From positions 1 to 64,000 of the forward strand of contig NZ_LMET01000002.1 of the NCBI RefSeq assembly GCF_001426485.1: a DNA stretch of 64,000 nt, given 5' to 3'. The DNA comes from Aeromicrobium sp. Root472D3. GTDB lineage: Bacteria; Actinomycetota; Actinomycetes; Propionibacteriales; Nocardioidaceae. Positions 1-8,138 of this stretch are shown one piece after another. Under the pieces are notes generated by a model. It saw nothing but the letters and a program-made list of their open reading frames with translations, had not been told where the DNA came from and did no database searches. The position numbers and the translations under genes were made by a program. Within the stretch, counting starts at the first letter, position 1. Each line of letters begins with the position of its first letter.

Positions 1-22
1 ACGTCGCCGGACAATCATTAGC

Positions 23-51
23 GCGAGGCCGCCCCCCAGGGGCGGCCTCGC
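23..51. terminator. GC-rich hairpin at window start
   Basis: Bases 23-35 and 39-51 form a perfect 13-bp stem around a three-base loop (CCA). The right side is followed by TGCATTTCC rather than a clean T-run. It most likely ends the gene lying upstream of the window, before ispE. Seen in sequence; the terminator role is inferred. Confidence 0.6.
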
Positions 52-83
52 TGCATTTCCCCAGCGGGAACCCAGCGCGCCTG

Positions 84-122
84 ATGGCCGGCTCACGACG
101 TGACACGTCGAGGGCCGGCCAT
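84..122. terminator. Second hairpin before ispE
   Basis: ATGGCCGGC at 84-92 can pair with bases 114-122, and an inner CGACG (96-100) pairs with CGTCG (106-110) around TGACA. It sits about 50 bases before the ispE -10 box. It may be a back-up terminator for the upstream gene or a regulatory structure; I cannot tell which. Confidence 0.4.
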
Positions 123-171
123 TCGTGCGTCCGGGCACGACCGTCGGTGCGAGCTCACCCGCGCCGTGCCA

Positions 172-177
172 TAGGTT
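172..177 (+). promoter_or_regulatory. -10 box of ispE (leaderless)
   Basis: TAGGTT ends six bases before the GTG at 184, so transcription would begin at or next to the start codon. No Shine-Dalgarno sequence lies between them, and no good -35 box is visible. Confidence 0.5.
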
Positions 178-183
178 GGGCTG

Positions 184-1101
184 GTGAGTCCCGTCAACGT
201 CCGTGTGCCCGCCAAGATCAACCTCTGCCTGGGTGTGGGGCCCGTGCGTGACGACGGCTACCACCCGCTGGCAACGGTGTACCAGGCCGTCGACCTGCAC
301 GACGAGGTGCGCGCCACCGTGCGGGAGGACGATGCGATCACCGTGACGGTGCACTCCGACGTCGACGCCCGTTCCGAGGTGGCGGTGGTGCCCGTCGACG
401 ACGACAACCTCGCGGTCAGGGCGGCCAGGCTCCTGCGCGACCGCACGGGCGTCTCGGCGGGCGTCGACCTCGCGATCCGCAAGGTCATCCCCGTGGCGGG
501 TGGCATGGCGGGAGGCTCGGCCGACGCCGCAGCGTCGCTCGTGGCGTGCAACGAGGCGTGGGGCACGGGTCTGGCGCGACCTGCGCTGGAGGTGCTGGCC
601 GGTCAGCTCGGCAGCGACGTCCCGTTCCTGCTGCACGGCGGCAATGCCGTCGGAGGAGGACGCGGAGAGACCGTGAGCCCCGTGCTGGCGAGGGGTTCGT
701 ACCACTGGGTGTTCGCGATGGCCCACGACGGACTGTCGACCAAGGCGGTCTTCGCCGAGTTCGACCGGATCAATGCCGGGCGGACCGTGGCCGAACCTGC
801 CGTGCCCGACGCCCTGCTCGCCGCATTGCGGGCCGGTGACGCCGAGGCTCTGGGTGCTGCGCTGTCGAACGACCTGACCGAGGCGGCCCTGTCGTTGCGG
901 CCGGAGCTCGATGACACCCTCAGCATCGGGATCGAGGCGGGGGCGCTCGGAGCCATCTTGTCGGGCTCGGGTCCGACGGCCCTGTTCCTGGCGTCGGACG
1001 AGCAGCACAGCCTCGACATCGCCTTCGCGCTGACCAGCGCGGCGGGCTGCGCCGACGTGGTGCAGTCGCGCGGGCCCGTGCCCGGGGCGCGGCTGGTCTG
1101 A
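184..1101 (+). CDS. ispE: 4-diphosphocytidyl-2-C-methyl-D-erythritol kinase
   Basis: Cytosolic GHMP-family kinase of the MEP isoprenoid pathway; it phosphorylates the 2-hydroxyl of CDP-methylerythritol using ATP. The 305-residue protein opens with the substrate-site motif PAKINLCLGVG, carries the glycine-rich ATP loop GGMAGGSADAAA near residues 106-117 and ends with the GHMP motif 3 sequence LSGSGPT. Length is normal for the family. The GTG start at 184 is supported by a -10 box six bases upstream and no ribosome-binding site, suggesting a leaderless message. It converges on the ABC-F gene with only six bases between the stops, and I see no terminator there. Confidence 0.95.
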   Translation: MSPVNVRVPAKINLCLGVGPVRDDGYHPLATVYQAVDLHDEVRATVREDDAITVTVHSDVDARSEVAVVPVDDDNLAVRAARLLRDRTGVSAGVDLAIRKVIPVAGGMAGGSADAAASLVACNEAWGTGLARPALEVLAGQLGSDVPFLLHGGNAVGGGRGETVSPVLARGSYHWVFAMAHDGLSTKAVFAEFDRINAGRTVAEPAVPDALLAALRAGDAEALGAALSNDLTEAALSLRPELDDTLSIGIEAGALGAILSGSGPTALFLASDEQHSLDIAFALTSAAGCADVVQSRGPVPGARLV

Positions 1102-1107
1102 GGCGCG

Positions 1108-2913
1108 TCAGCCCTCGAGCAGCTCGGTGAGCTCGAGCCAGCGCTCCTCGAGGCCGCTGACGGTCGCCGCGAGATCGTCGGCCTCCTTCGAGCGGGCGAG
1201 CAGGCCGGGGACGTCGGACGGATCGTGCGTCGCCAGCTCGGCGTGCAGCTCGTCGATCCTTGCGGTCTGCTTCGCGATCCTGCGCTCGAGCGAGCCGACC
1301 TCCTTGCGGGTCGTGCGCTCCTCGGCGCTCGACAGACGCGAGACCTTGACGTGGCCGGCGGTGGACGGGTTGGTCGCGGCAGGGGAGTCCTGCTGACGGC
1401 GCAGCTCGAGGTACTGGTCGACGCCGCCCGGCAGGTGCCGGAAGCGGCCGTCGAGGATCGCGTACTGCTGGTCGGTGATGCGCTCGAGCAGGTACCGGTC
1501 GTGCGAGACGACCAGCAGCGTGCCGGGCCACGAGTCGAGGAGGTCCTCCATCGCGGCGAGCATGTCGGTGTCGAGGTCGTTGGTCGGCTCGTCGAGCACC
1601 AGGACGTTGGGCTCGTCGAGCAGGATCAGCAGCAGCTGCAGGCGTCGCTTCTGCCCACCCGACAGGTCGCGGACCGGGGTCGACATCTGGGCGCTCGAGA
1701 AGCCGAGACGCTCGAGCAGCTGTGACGGCGTCATCTCCTTGCCGCCCGACACGTAGGCCGTGCGCTGACGGCCGACGACGTCGCTGACGCGGTCGGCGCC
1801 GACGTCCTTGAGCTCGTCGAGCTCCTGCGTCAGCGTGACGACCTTGACGGTCTTGCCCTTCTTGACCCGCCCGGAGGTCGGCTCGACCTTGCCGGTCACG
1901 AGGCCCAGGAGCGTCGACTTGCCGGCGCCGTTGGCGCCGAGGATGCCCGTGCGCTCGCCCGGTCCGATGCGCCACTCGATCTGCTTGAGCACGTCGTTGG
2001 GGGCCGTCTCCGACCCCGTGGCGGGGTACGACACCGACACGTCGAGGATGTCGACGACGTCCTTGCCGAGGCGCGACGTGGCCATCTGCTTCAGCTGGAT
2101 GGGGTCGCGGGCCGGCGGCTCGTCGGCGATCAGCTCGTTGGCCGCGTCGATGCGGAACTTGGGCTTCGACGTGCGGGCCGGTGCGCCGCGGCGCAGCCAC
2201 GCGAGCTCCTTGCGCATGAGGTTCTGGCGCTTGGACTCGGTGGCGGACGCGTGACGGTCACGCTCGACGCGCTGCAGGACGTAGGCCGCGTAACCGCCCT
2301 CGAAGGGCTCGACGATCCCGTCGTGGACCTCCCACGTCGCGGTGCAGACCTCGTCGAGGAACCACCGGTCGTGCGTCACGACGAGGAGGCCTCCGGCGTT
2401 GGACGACCACCGCTTCTTCAGGTGCCCGGCGAGCCAGGTGATGCCCTCGACGTCGAGGTGGTTGGTCGGCTCGTCGAGGAACAGGACGTCGTCGTCGCCG
2501 ACCAGCAGGCGGGCCAGCGCGACGCGGCGGCGCTGACCGCCCGAGAGCGTCCCGACCGTCGCGTCCCACGCGATGTCGGAGACCAGCCCCGCGATGACGT
2601 CGCGGACCTTCGCGTCGCCGGCCCACTCGTAGTCCTGCATGTCGCCGACGATCGCGCGTCCGACGGTCCCGGCCTGGTCGAGCACGTCGGTCTGGTCGAG
2701 CATCCCGATCGTGACACCGCCGCGGGTCGTGACGCGGCCGGAGTCCGGCTGGAGCGTCCCGGCGAAGATGCGCAGAAGGGTCGACTTGCCGTCGCCGTTG
2801 CGACCGACGATGCCGATGCGGTCGCCCTCGTCGATGCCGATCGTCACCGACTCGAAGACGGTCTTGGTCGGGAAGTCGAGCGCGATCTGTTCCACGCCGA
2901 GGAGATGTGCCAC
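1108..2913 (-). CDS. ABC-F family ATPase (Uup-like)
   Basis: Soluble duplicated ATP-binding cassette protein of the ABC-F class, which acts on ribosomes and lacks membrane segments. Domain 1 has Walker A GRNGDGKS (about residue 37), signature LSGGQRRR and Walker B LFLDEPTNHLD. The linker contains ELAWLRRG and ARTSKPKFRI, typical of Uup-type members. Domain 2 has GANGAGKS, LSGGQKRR and LVLDEPTNDLD, followed by a charged C-terminal coiled coil (about 530-600). The start is GTG at 2913: a minus-strand TAGACT (2925-2920) lies exactly six bases upstream, so the mRNA is probably leaderless. Whether it protects against antibiotics or serves translation generally cannot be read from sequence. Confidence 0.9.
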   Translation of the reverse strand: MAHLLGVEQIALDFPTKTVFESVTIGIDEGDRIGIVGRNGDGKSTLLRIFAGTLQPDSGRVTTRGGVTIGMLDQTDVLDQAGTVGRAIVGDMQDYEWAGDAKVRDVIAGLVSDIAWDATVGTLSGGQRRRVALARLLVGDDDVLFLDEPTNHLDVEGITWLAGHLKKRWSSNAGGLLVVTHDRWFLDEVCTATWEVHDGIVEPFEGGYAAYVLQRVERDRHASATESKRQNLMRKELAWLRRGAPARTSKPKFRIDAANELIADEPPARDPIQLKQMATSRLGKDVVDILDVSVSYPATGSETAPNDVLKQIEWRIGPGERTGILGANGAGKSTLLGLVTGKVEPTSGRVKKGKTVKVVTLTQELDELKDVGADRVSDVVGRQRTAYVSGGKEMTPSQLLERLGFSSAQMSTPVRDLSGGQKRRLQLLLILLDEPNVLVLDEPTNDLDTDMLAAMEDLLDSWPGTLLVVSHDRYLLERITDQQYAILDGRFRHLPGGVDQYLELRRQQDSPAATNPSTAGHVKVSRLSSAEERTTRKEVGSLERRIAKQTARIDELHAELATHDPSDVPGLLARSKEADDLAATVSGLEERWLELTELLEG

Positions 2914-2936
2914 CGCACGAGTCTAGGGGCGGGCCC

Positions 2937-3425
2937 TCAGGCGTCGAACGGCCGGGACAGGATGCGCAGCGCGGCGGCGAGGTCGGCGGCACGGTCGGCC
3001 GGCAGGCCCGCGAGCAGATCGCGCTCGCGGGCGATCAGGGCGTCGAGCGCCCCGTCGACGGCGCGCCGTCCCGACGGCGTCAGCCGCACCTGGACGCCGC
3101 GTCGGTCGGCGGGATCGGGCAGGCGCTCGACGAGCCCCTTCGTGACGAGTCGGTCGACCCGGTTCGTCATGGTGCCGCTGGTCACGAGGGTCTCCTGCAC
3201 GAGCTGGCCGGGGGAGAGCTGGTACGGCTCACCGGAGCGGCGCAGCGCCGAGAGGACGTCGAACTCGGACGGCTCGAGCCCGTGCCCCGCGAAGGCCTCC
3301 TTACGGGCCCGGTCGAGGTGCAGGGCGAGCCGCGAGACGCGGCTGAGGACGTGCATCGGCGTGACGTCCATGTCGGGACGTTCGCGCTGCCAGGCGGCGA
3401 TGAGCCGGTCGACGTCGTCCTCCAT
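2937..3425 (-). CDS. MarR-family regulator, TamR-like candidate
   Basis: Winged-helix repressor of 162 residues. The core has the MarR pattern: a helical dimerisation N-terminus, then SPGQLVQETLVTSGTMTNRV as recognition helix region and a wing with DPADRRGVQVRLT. The start ATG at 3425 follows a minus-strand TAGTCT (3437-3432) by six bases, so the message is leaderless. Four TCAAGA/TCTTGA-type half-sites lie at 3448-3475, over the -35 region of its own promoter, so autorepression is likely. The same motif occurs at the tam promoter at 5669-5686. Streptomyces TamR is a described MarR regulator of tam; assignment here rests on the shared motif and neighbourhood and is inference. Confidence 0.85.
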   Translation of the reverse strand: MEDDVDRLIAAWQRERPDMDVTPMHVLSRVSRLALHLDRARKEAFAGHGLEPSEFDVLSALRRSGEPYQLSPGQLVQETLVTSGTMTNRVDRLVTKGLVERLPDPADRRGVQVRLTPSGRRAVDGALDALIARERDLLAGLPADRAADLAAALRILSRPFDA

Positions 3426-3447
3426 GCCGACAGACTACCAAGGCTCG

Positions 3448-3475
3448 TCAAGATTCTTGATGTCGAGATTCTTGA
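3448..3475. promoter_or_regulatory. MarR operator, four half-sites
   Basis: TCAAGATTCTTGA (3448-3460) is a perfect 6-1-6 palindrome. It shares its right arm with TCTTGA-TG-TCGAGA (3455-3468), and a further TCTTGA lies at 3470-3475. The site is 23 bases upstream of the marR start and 56 upstream of the SDR start, so it can control both divergent genes. Confidence 0.65.
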
Positions 3476-3531
3476 CCGCGCCCACGCCACGACATCGTGC
3501 GGGTCGGGTCGATCGGGACGACGATGGAGGC

Positions 3532-4224
3532 ATGACCGAACTGCAGGGAGCCCGCGTGCTCGTGCTCGGGGCGACCGGGGGCCTGGGTGCTCCCATCGTG
3601 CGTCGTCTCGTGGCTGCGGGCGCCGACGTGTGGCTGTCCGCCCGGTCAAGCGACCGCCTGGCCGCGCTGGCCGACGAGCTGGGGTCGTCGGTGCTGGGCA
3701 CCACGGCCGCGGACCTCCGCCTGCCGGGTGGTCCCGACGAGGTCGTCAGTGCCGCCGCGGAGGGTGGGCCCCTGACGGGGGTGGTGCTCGCAGCCGGCGT
3801 CGTGGCGTTCGGCGACGTGGTCGACCTCGAGGACGACGTGCTGGACGACCTGCTGCTCCTGAACCTGATCGGGCCGATCCGAGTCGTGCGCGCGGTGACT
3901 CCTCATCTGGCCGAGGGCGGGTTCGTGGTCCAGGTCAGCGCCGTCGTGGCGGAGCGGCCGATGCCGGGGATGGCCGCCTACAGCGCCAGCAAGGCCGGGC
4001 TCACGGCCTTCGGTGCGGCGGTCGCGAGCGAGCTGCGTCGGCGGAAGGTCAGGCTGCTCGACGTGCGGCCCCCGCACACCGAGACGGGTCTGGCCGATCG
4101 TCCGCTGGCCGGTACCGCCCCGCGCATGAAGACCGGGCTCGACCCGGACGCCGTCGCCGCCCGCATCGTCCAGGCCGTCACCGACGGTGAGAAGGTGCTC
4201 GGCTCGGACGCGTTCACGCCGTAG
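3532..4224 (+). CDS. Short-chain dehydrogenase/reductase
   Basis: Classical SDR of 230 residues, NAD(P)-dependent, substrate unknown. It has the cofactor motif GATGGLG near residues 12-18, an NxxG-equivalent region, a catalytic serine in VQVSAVVAERP and the YSASK tyrosine-lysine pair. ATG 3532 is chosen because the SDR homology begins five residues later and GGAGG precedes it; the reading frame remains open far upstream but that part is antisense to the MarR and ABC-F genes. It is divergent from the MarR gene and shares its operator, so it is probably part of the same regulon. Confidence 0.85.
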   Translation: MTELQGARVLVLGATGGLGAPIVRRLVAAGADVWLSARSSDRLAALADELGSSVLGTTAADLRLPGGPDEVVSAAAEGGPLTGVVLAAGVVAFGDVVDLEDDVLDDLLLLNLIGPIRVVRAVTPHLAEGGFVVQVSAVVAERPMPGMAAYSASKAGLTAFGAAVASELRRRKVRLLDVRPPHTETGLADRPLAGTAPRMKTGLDPDAVAARIVQAVTDGEKVLGSDAFTP

Positions 4225-4311
4225 CGGGATCGCCGGCGGCAGGCGTGCGAACGTCCTGGCGGTCGGACCGAACCCCTGCCGTGGCCCCTGCCGCGGCGGT
4301 ACCGTCGTGAC

Positions 4312-5661
4312 GTGTCCCTCGATGACGCGGCCCTGGTCGCCGCCGGTCCCACCCGCCTCGGCGAGCTGATGCGCGCCGGCGAGCTGACGTCACGACGCCT
4401 GACGGAGGCCACCGTGGCCGCGATCGACGCGGCGGAGCCCACGGTCAACGCGACCGTGGCGGTCCTGGCCGAGGAGGCGCTCGAGGCCGCCGACGACGCC
4501 GACCGCCGCCGTGCGGCGGGGGAGTCGGGCCCGCTGCTCGGCATCCCCGTCGCGGTCAAGGACGACCTGGACATCCGTGGTCACGTGACGGGCCGGGGCA
4601 GTCGAGGGGCCACGGCGGTGGCGACCGCCGACGCCGACCTCGTCGCCGCGATGCGCGCCGCCGGCATGGTCGTGGTGGCCAAGACGACGCTGCCGGAGCT
4701 GGCCATCACGGGGTTCACCGAGTCCGAGCTGACCGGCGTCACCCGCAACCCCCACCACCCGGACCACACGCCCGGCGGGTCGTCGGGCGGCTCGGCGGCC
4801 CTCGTCGCCGCAGGAGCGGTCAGCCTCGCGACGGCGTCCGACGGCGCGGGCTCGATCCGCATCCCGGCCGCGTGCTGCGGGCTGGTGGGCTTCAAGCCGA
4901 CCCAGGGCACCATGCCGAGCTCGGGCGGGTGGCACGATCTCTCGACGCAGGGCTGTCTGGCCGCACGGGTCGTCGACAGCGCCCTGTTCCTCGACGCGTT
5001 CGGGAGCTTCGGGACGTCCCTCGTCGAGGCGGCCTCCGCCGACCCGGCCCCGCTGCGGATCGGCGTCTCGTTCAGTGCCGCGGCCGCGACCACGCCGGCA
5101 CCCCTCGACCAGCGGGTGCGGCAGCAGGTCGAGCGCGCCGCGACGTTCCTGCGCGACGCGGGACACGCCGTGACCGAGGTCGACGTCCCCTACCCCCTGG
5201 CGGCCAAGGCCCTGACCGCGCGCTACCTCGGGGGCATCGCGCAGGCCGCCGCCGACCTCGACGACCCGCGGGCGGTCGAGGCCCGGACGCGGTCGATCGC
5301 CCGGCTGGGCCGTCCCTTCGGGCGGCGCGCCGTCGCGTGGTCGCGACGGCAGGGTGCGACGTGGGGCGGGTCGGTGCACGACGTCCTGGACGTCGACGTG
5401 CTGCTGACGCCGGTCATGAGCGGTCCGGCGATCCCCGTCGAGCACTGGAAGGGGCGGGGCGGTCTGTCGACGGTGCTCGCGATGAACGCGTTCTACCCGT
5501 ACACCGCGCAGTGGAACCACGCGGGCGTCCCCGCGGTGTCGATGCCGTCCGGGTCGACCGACGACGGGCTGCCGCTCGCGATCCAGCTCGTCGCGCGCCG
5601 CGGCGACGACGCGCGGCTCATGGCCCTGGCGGGCCAGTGGGAGCGTCGGTCGGTGTCATGA
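4312..5661 (+). CDS. Amidase signature family hydrolase
   Basis: Soluble amide hydrolase of 449 residues with the Ser-cisSer-Lys triad of the amidase signature family: lysine in GIPVAVKDD (about 83), the glycine/serine stretch TPGGSSGGSAAL and the nucleophile in DGAGSIRIPA. The natural amide is unknown. Although GatA belongs to the same family, no gatB or gatC is nearby, so a catabolic amidase is more likely. GTG 4312 follows TACCGT (4300-4305) by six bases, indicating a leaderless transcript. The stop lies only three bases from the first half-site of the tam operator. Confidence 0.88.
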   Translation: MSLDDAALVAAGPTRLGELMRAGELTSRRLTEATVAAIDAAEPTVNATVAVLAEEALEAADDADRRRAAGESGPLLGIPVAVKDDLDIRGHVTGRGSRGATAVATADADLVAAMRAAGMVVVAKTTLPELAITGFTESELTGVTRNPHHPDHTPGGSSGGSAALVAAGAVSLATASDGAGSIRIPAACCGLVGFKPTQGTMPSSGGWHDLSTQGCLAARVVDSALFLDAFGSFGTSLVEAASADPAPLRIGVSFSAAAATTPAPLDQRVRQQVERAATFLRDAGHAVTEVDVPYPLAAKALTARYLGGIAQAAADLDDPRAVEARTRSIARLGRPFGRRAVAWSRRQGATWGGSVHDVLDVDVLLTPVMSGPAIPVEHWKGRGGLSTVLAMNAFYPYTAQWNHAGVPAVSMPSGSTDDGLPLAIQLVARRGDDARLMALAGQWERRSVS

Positions 5662-5663
5662 CG

Positions 5664-5701
5664 TCAAGTATCTTGACATCAAGATATACGGGTCGTACTG
5701 T
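5664..5701 (+). promoter_or_regulatory. tam promoter with overlapping MarR operator
   Basis: TATCTTGACATCAAGATA (5669-5686) is a perfect palindrome with 8-bp arms around CA; an extra TCAAG half-site lies at 5664-5668. It contains a consensus -35 TTGACA (5673-5678), spaced 17 bases from -10 TACTGT (5696-5701). The -10 box ends six bases before the ATG at 5708, so a bound repressor would cover the -35 box of a leaderless gene. Confidence 0.75.
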
Positions 5702-5707
5702 CGGAGC

Positions 5708-6478
5708 ATGACGACCTGGGACCCCCACCGCTACCTGCGTTACGCCGACGAGCGGTCGCGGCCGTTCGTCGAGCTCGTCGCCCGCATCGAGGGCGAGCCC
5801 CGCTCGATCGTCGACCTCGGCTGCGGGCCCGGCCACCTCTCGGCCGTCCTGCGCGCCCGCTGGCCCGAGGCGACGATCGTCGGCGTCGACTCGTCGCCCG
5901 AGATGATCGAGCGGGCCCGGACCGACGACACCGACGCCCGGACGTCGTACGAGCTGGCCGACGTCGCGACGTGGGAGCCCGACGGTCCGGTCGACCTGAT
6001 CGTCTCGAACGCCCTGTTCCAGTGGGTGCCCGATCAGCTGACGGTCATCGAGCGCCTCGCGGCCCACGTCGCTCCGGGTGGGACGTTCGCCCTCCAGACC
6101 CCCAACAACTACGGCGGACCGAGCCACCGGCTGCTGTCCGAGATCGCCTCGCAGCCGCCGTACCGCGACCTGACCGAGGGCCTGCACGACGACCGTGGCA
6201 CGCCGCCCGCGGCCTACCTCGACCTCTTCAGCCGCCTCGGCTGGGCGACGGACGTGTGGGAGACCACCTACCTGCACGTGCTGCCCGGGGAGGACCCGGT
6301 CCTCGACTGGATCTCGGGCACGGGAGCCCGGCCGGTGCTGGCCGCCCTGCCCGATCCGCTGCGCGAGGCGTTCGTCGAGGAGTACCGCGCGGCGCTGCGG
6401 GCCGCCTATCCGGCGCAGCCCTGGGGCACCGTCATGCCGTTCGCCCGCGTCTTCGCCGCCGCCCGCCGGACGGACTGA
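5708..6478 (+). CDS. tam: Trans-aconitate 2-methyltransferase
   Basis: SAM-dependent methyltransferase of 256 residues that esterifies trans-aconitate, a spontaneous by-product and inhibitor of aconitase. It resembles E. coli Tam throughout: N-terminal W-P-YL and ERSRP, motif I VDLGCGPGHLSAVL, then GVDSSPEMI, SNALFQWVPD, LQTPNN, WETTYLHVLP, DWISGTGARPVL and a C-terminal FARVFAAARR. Length matches the family. ATG 5708 is the predicted transcription start itself. The promoter carries the same palindrome as the upstream MarR gene, so derepression by a citrate-cycle-related ligand is plausible, as known for Streptomyces tam; the ligand is inference. Confidence 0.92.
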   Translation: MTTWDPHRYLRYADERSRPFVELVARIEGEPRSIVDLGCGPGHLSAVLRARWPEATIVGVDSSPEMIERARTDDTDARTSYELADVATWEPDGPVDLIVSNALFQWVPDQLTVIERLAAHVAPGGTFALQTPNNYGGPSHRLLSEIASQPPYRDLTEGLHDDRGTPPAAYLDLFSRLGWATDVWETTYLHVLPGEDPVLDWISGTGARPVLAALPDPLREAFVEEYRAALRAAYPAQPWGTVMPFARVFAAARRTD

Positions 6479-6484
6479 CTCCGG

Positions 6485-6490
6485 TACGCT
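6485..6490 (+). promoter_or_regulatory. -10 box ahead of tRNA-Gln
   Basis: TACGCT lies 43 bases upstream of the tRNA 5' end and fits the TAnnnT pattern seen across the window. glmU has no -10 box of its own in the 50 bases after the tRNA, so it may be read from here. Confidence 0.35.
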
Positions 6491-6533
6491 GGGCGGGCTG
6501 TCCCGGGTCGGCCCGCCGACCCCCGACGGTTGT

Positions 6534-6615
6534 TCCCCGGTTGGTCTGCCGGCAGGGCCCGCCGCACTTTGAATGCGGACAAGCGACGTAGGTTCGACTC
6601 CTACCCGGGGAGCCA
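6534..6615 (+). tRNA. tRNA-Gln (UUG anticodon)
   Basis: The acceptor stem TCCCCGG/CCGGGGA pairs perfectly (6534-6540 with 6605-6611). The anticodon stem CCGCA/TGCGG (6562-6566, 6574-6578) encloses CTTTGAA, giving anticodon TTG. The T arm is GTAGG-TTCGACT-CCTAC, followed by discriminator G and an encoded CCA (6613-6615). The segment between anticodon and T stems (6579-6587) is nine bases, longer than usual for glutamine tRNAs, and the D arm pairs imperfectly. glmU follows 50 bases later. Confidence 0.9.
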
Positions 6616-6665
6616 CGCCACCGCTCCGCGCCCGCGCGGACCCCCGCCGTCGACCGAGGAGCCCT

Positions 6666-8138
6666 GTGACCACGAGCCCGCACTCCACCGACGCCACCGC
6701 CGTCACCGCGATCGTGCTGGCGGCCGGTGCCGGCACCCGGATGCGCTCGCAGCGTGCGAAGGTCCTGCACGAGATCGCCGGCCGCAGCATGCTCGGCCAC
6801 GCCCTCGCCGCCGTGGCGGGGGCAGGCGTCCACACGACCGTCGCGGTCGTCGGGCACGACCGCGACCAGGTGTCGGCCGCGATCGCCGAGCACGATCCCA
6901 CGATCGTCCTGGCCGTCCAGCACGAGCAGAACGGGACGGGTCACGCGGTCCGCGTCGCGCTGGAGGCGCTGGGCGCACCCGTCACGGGCACCGTCGTCGT
7001 CACGTACGGCGACGTGCCGCTGCTGACGTCGCAGACCCTGGCCGAGCTGGTCGTCGGCCACCGCGCCGCCGGGCGGGCCGTCACGATCCTGTCGTCCGAG
7101 GTCGCCGACCCCGCGGGCTACGGACGCATCGTGCGCGACCGCGACGGCTCGGTCCTGGCGATCCGCGAGCACCGTGACGCGTCCGACGACGAGCTCGCGA
7201 TCCGCGAGATCAACAGCGGCATCCTGGTCGTCGACGGACCGTTCCTCGACCACGCCGTCGCCCGGCTGAGGTCCGACAACTCCCAGGGCGAGCTGTACCT
7301 CACCGACATCGTCGGCACCGCGGTCGCCGAGGGGCGGCCCGTCGGTGCGCACGTGCTCGAGGACGTCTGGCAGACCGAGGGCGTCAACGACCGCGTCCAG
7401 CTGGCCCGGCTGGGCCGCGAGCTGAACCGGCGCATCACCCGGCACTGGATGGCCGAGGGCGTCACGATCGTCGACCCGGCCACCACGTGGATCGACTCCG
7501 CCGTCACGCTGGCGCCCGACGTCACCCTCCTGCCCGGCACGCAGCTGCTGGGCGCGACGGAGGTCGGCGAGGGCGCGACGATCGGTCCCGACACGACGCT
7601 GCGCAACGTCGAGGTCGGGGCGGGGGCCACGGTCGAGCGCACCCACGGGTCCGACGCGGTGATCGGCGTCGACGCCACGGTCGGTCCGTTCGCGTACCTG
7701 CGACCCGGCGCCGAGCTGGGCGAGGGCGGCAAGATCGGCACGTTCGTCGAGGTGAAGAACAGCTCGATCGGCCCCGGTGCGAAGGTGCCGCACCTGTCGT
7801 ACGTCGGGGACGCCGACATCGGGGAGGGCGCCAACATCGGTGCCGGCACGATCTTCGCCAACTACGACGGCGTCCACAAGAACCGGTCGACGATCGGCCG
7901 GCACGCCAAGACCAGCTCCAACAACACGTTCGTGGCCCCCGTGACGGTCGGCGACGGCGCCTTCACGGGAGCGGGCGCGACGATCCGCGAGGACGTCCCG
8001 CCGGGGGCGCTGGCGGTCAGCGCGGGCCGACAGAGGAACATGGGGGGCTGGGTCGCCAGCAAGCGTCCGGGCACCCCGTCAGACCAAGCCGCGCGCGAGG
8101 CCGACAGCGCAACGACCATGGAGGACTCCGGTGAGTAG
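6666..8138 (+). CDS. glmU: Bifunctional GlmU, UDP-GlcNAc synthesis
   Basis: Cytosolic two-domain enzyme: glucosamine-1-phosphate N-acetyltransferase and N-acetylglucosamine-1-phosphate uridylyltransferase, giving UDP-GlcNAc for peptidoglycan. The N-terminal domain has VLAAGAGTRMRS (about residues 17-28), TYGDVPLL and the GYGRI and NSGI motifs. The C-terminal half is a left-handed beta-helix of hexapeptides with VEVKNSSIG, HLSYVGDADIG, GAGTIFANYDG and KTSSNNTFVAP. A polar tail of about 30 residues follows. GTG 6666 is preferred because GAGGAG (6656-6661) precedes it and any longer reading would run back through the tRNA. It overlaps prs by eight bases, so the two are translationally coupled. 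Confidence 0.95.
   Translation: MTTSPHSTDATAVTAIVLAAGAGTRMRSQRAKVLHEIAGRSMLGHALAAVAGAGVHTTVAVVGHDRDQVSAAIAEHDPTIVLAVQHEQNGTGHAVRVALEALGAPVTGTVVVTYGDVPLLTSQTLAELVVGHRAAGRAVTILSSEVADPAGYGRIVRDRDGSVLAIREHRDASDDELAIREINSGILVVDGPFLDHAVARLRSDNSQGELYLTDIVGTAVAEGRPVGAHVLEDVWQTEGVNDRVQLARLGRELNRRITRHWMAEGVTIVDPATTWIDSAVTLAPDVTLLPGTQLLGATEVGEGATIGPDTTLRNVEVGAGATVERTHGSDAVIGVDATVGPFAYLRPGAELGEGGKIGTFVEVKNSSIGPGAKVPHLSYVGDADIGEGANIGAGTIFANYDGVHKNRSTIGRHAKTSSNNTFVAPVTVGDGAFTGAGATIREDVPPGALAVSAGRQRNMGGWVASKRPGTPSDQAAREADSATTMEDSGE

Noticed and set aside
1102..1107. Terminator between ispE and the ABC-F gene
   Set aside because: Only six bases separate the stops and no hairpin is visible.
4312..5661. Amidase as GatA of the amidotransferase
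   Set aside because: gatB and gatC are not nearby and the C-terminal half differs; generic amidase is safer.
6534..6615. tRNA genes as possible integration sites
   Set aside because: Neither the tRNA-Gln nor the tRNA-Leu at 32798 has an adjacent integrase, a duplicated 3' end or a composition shift.
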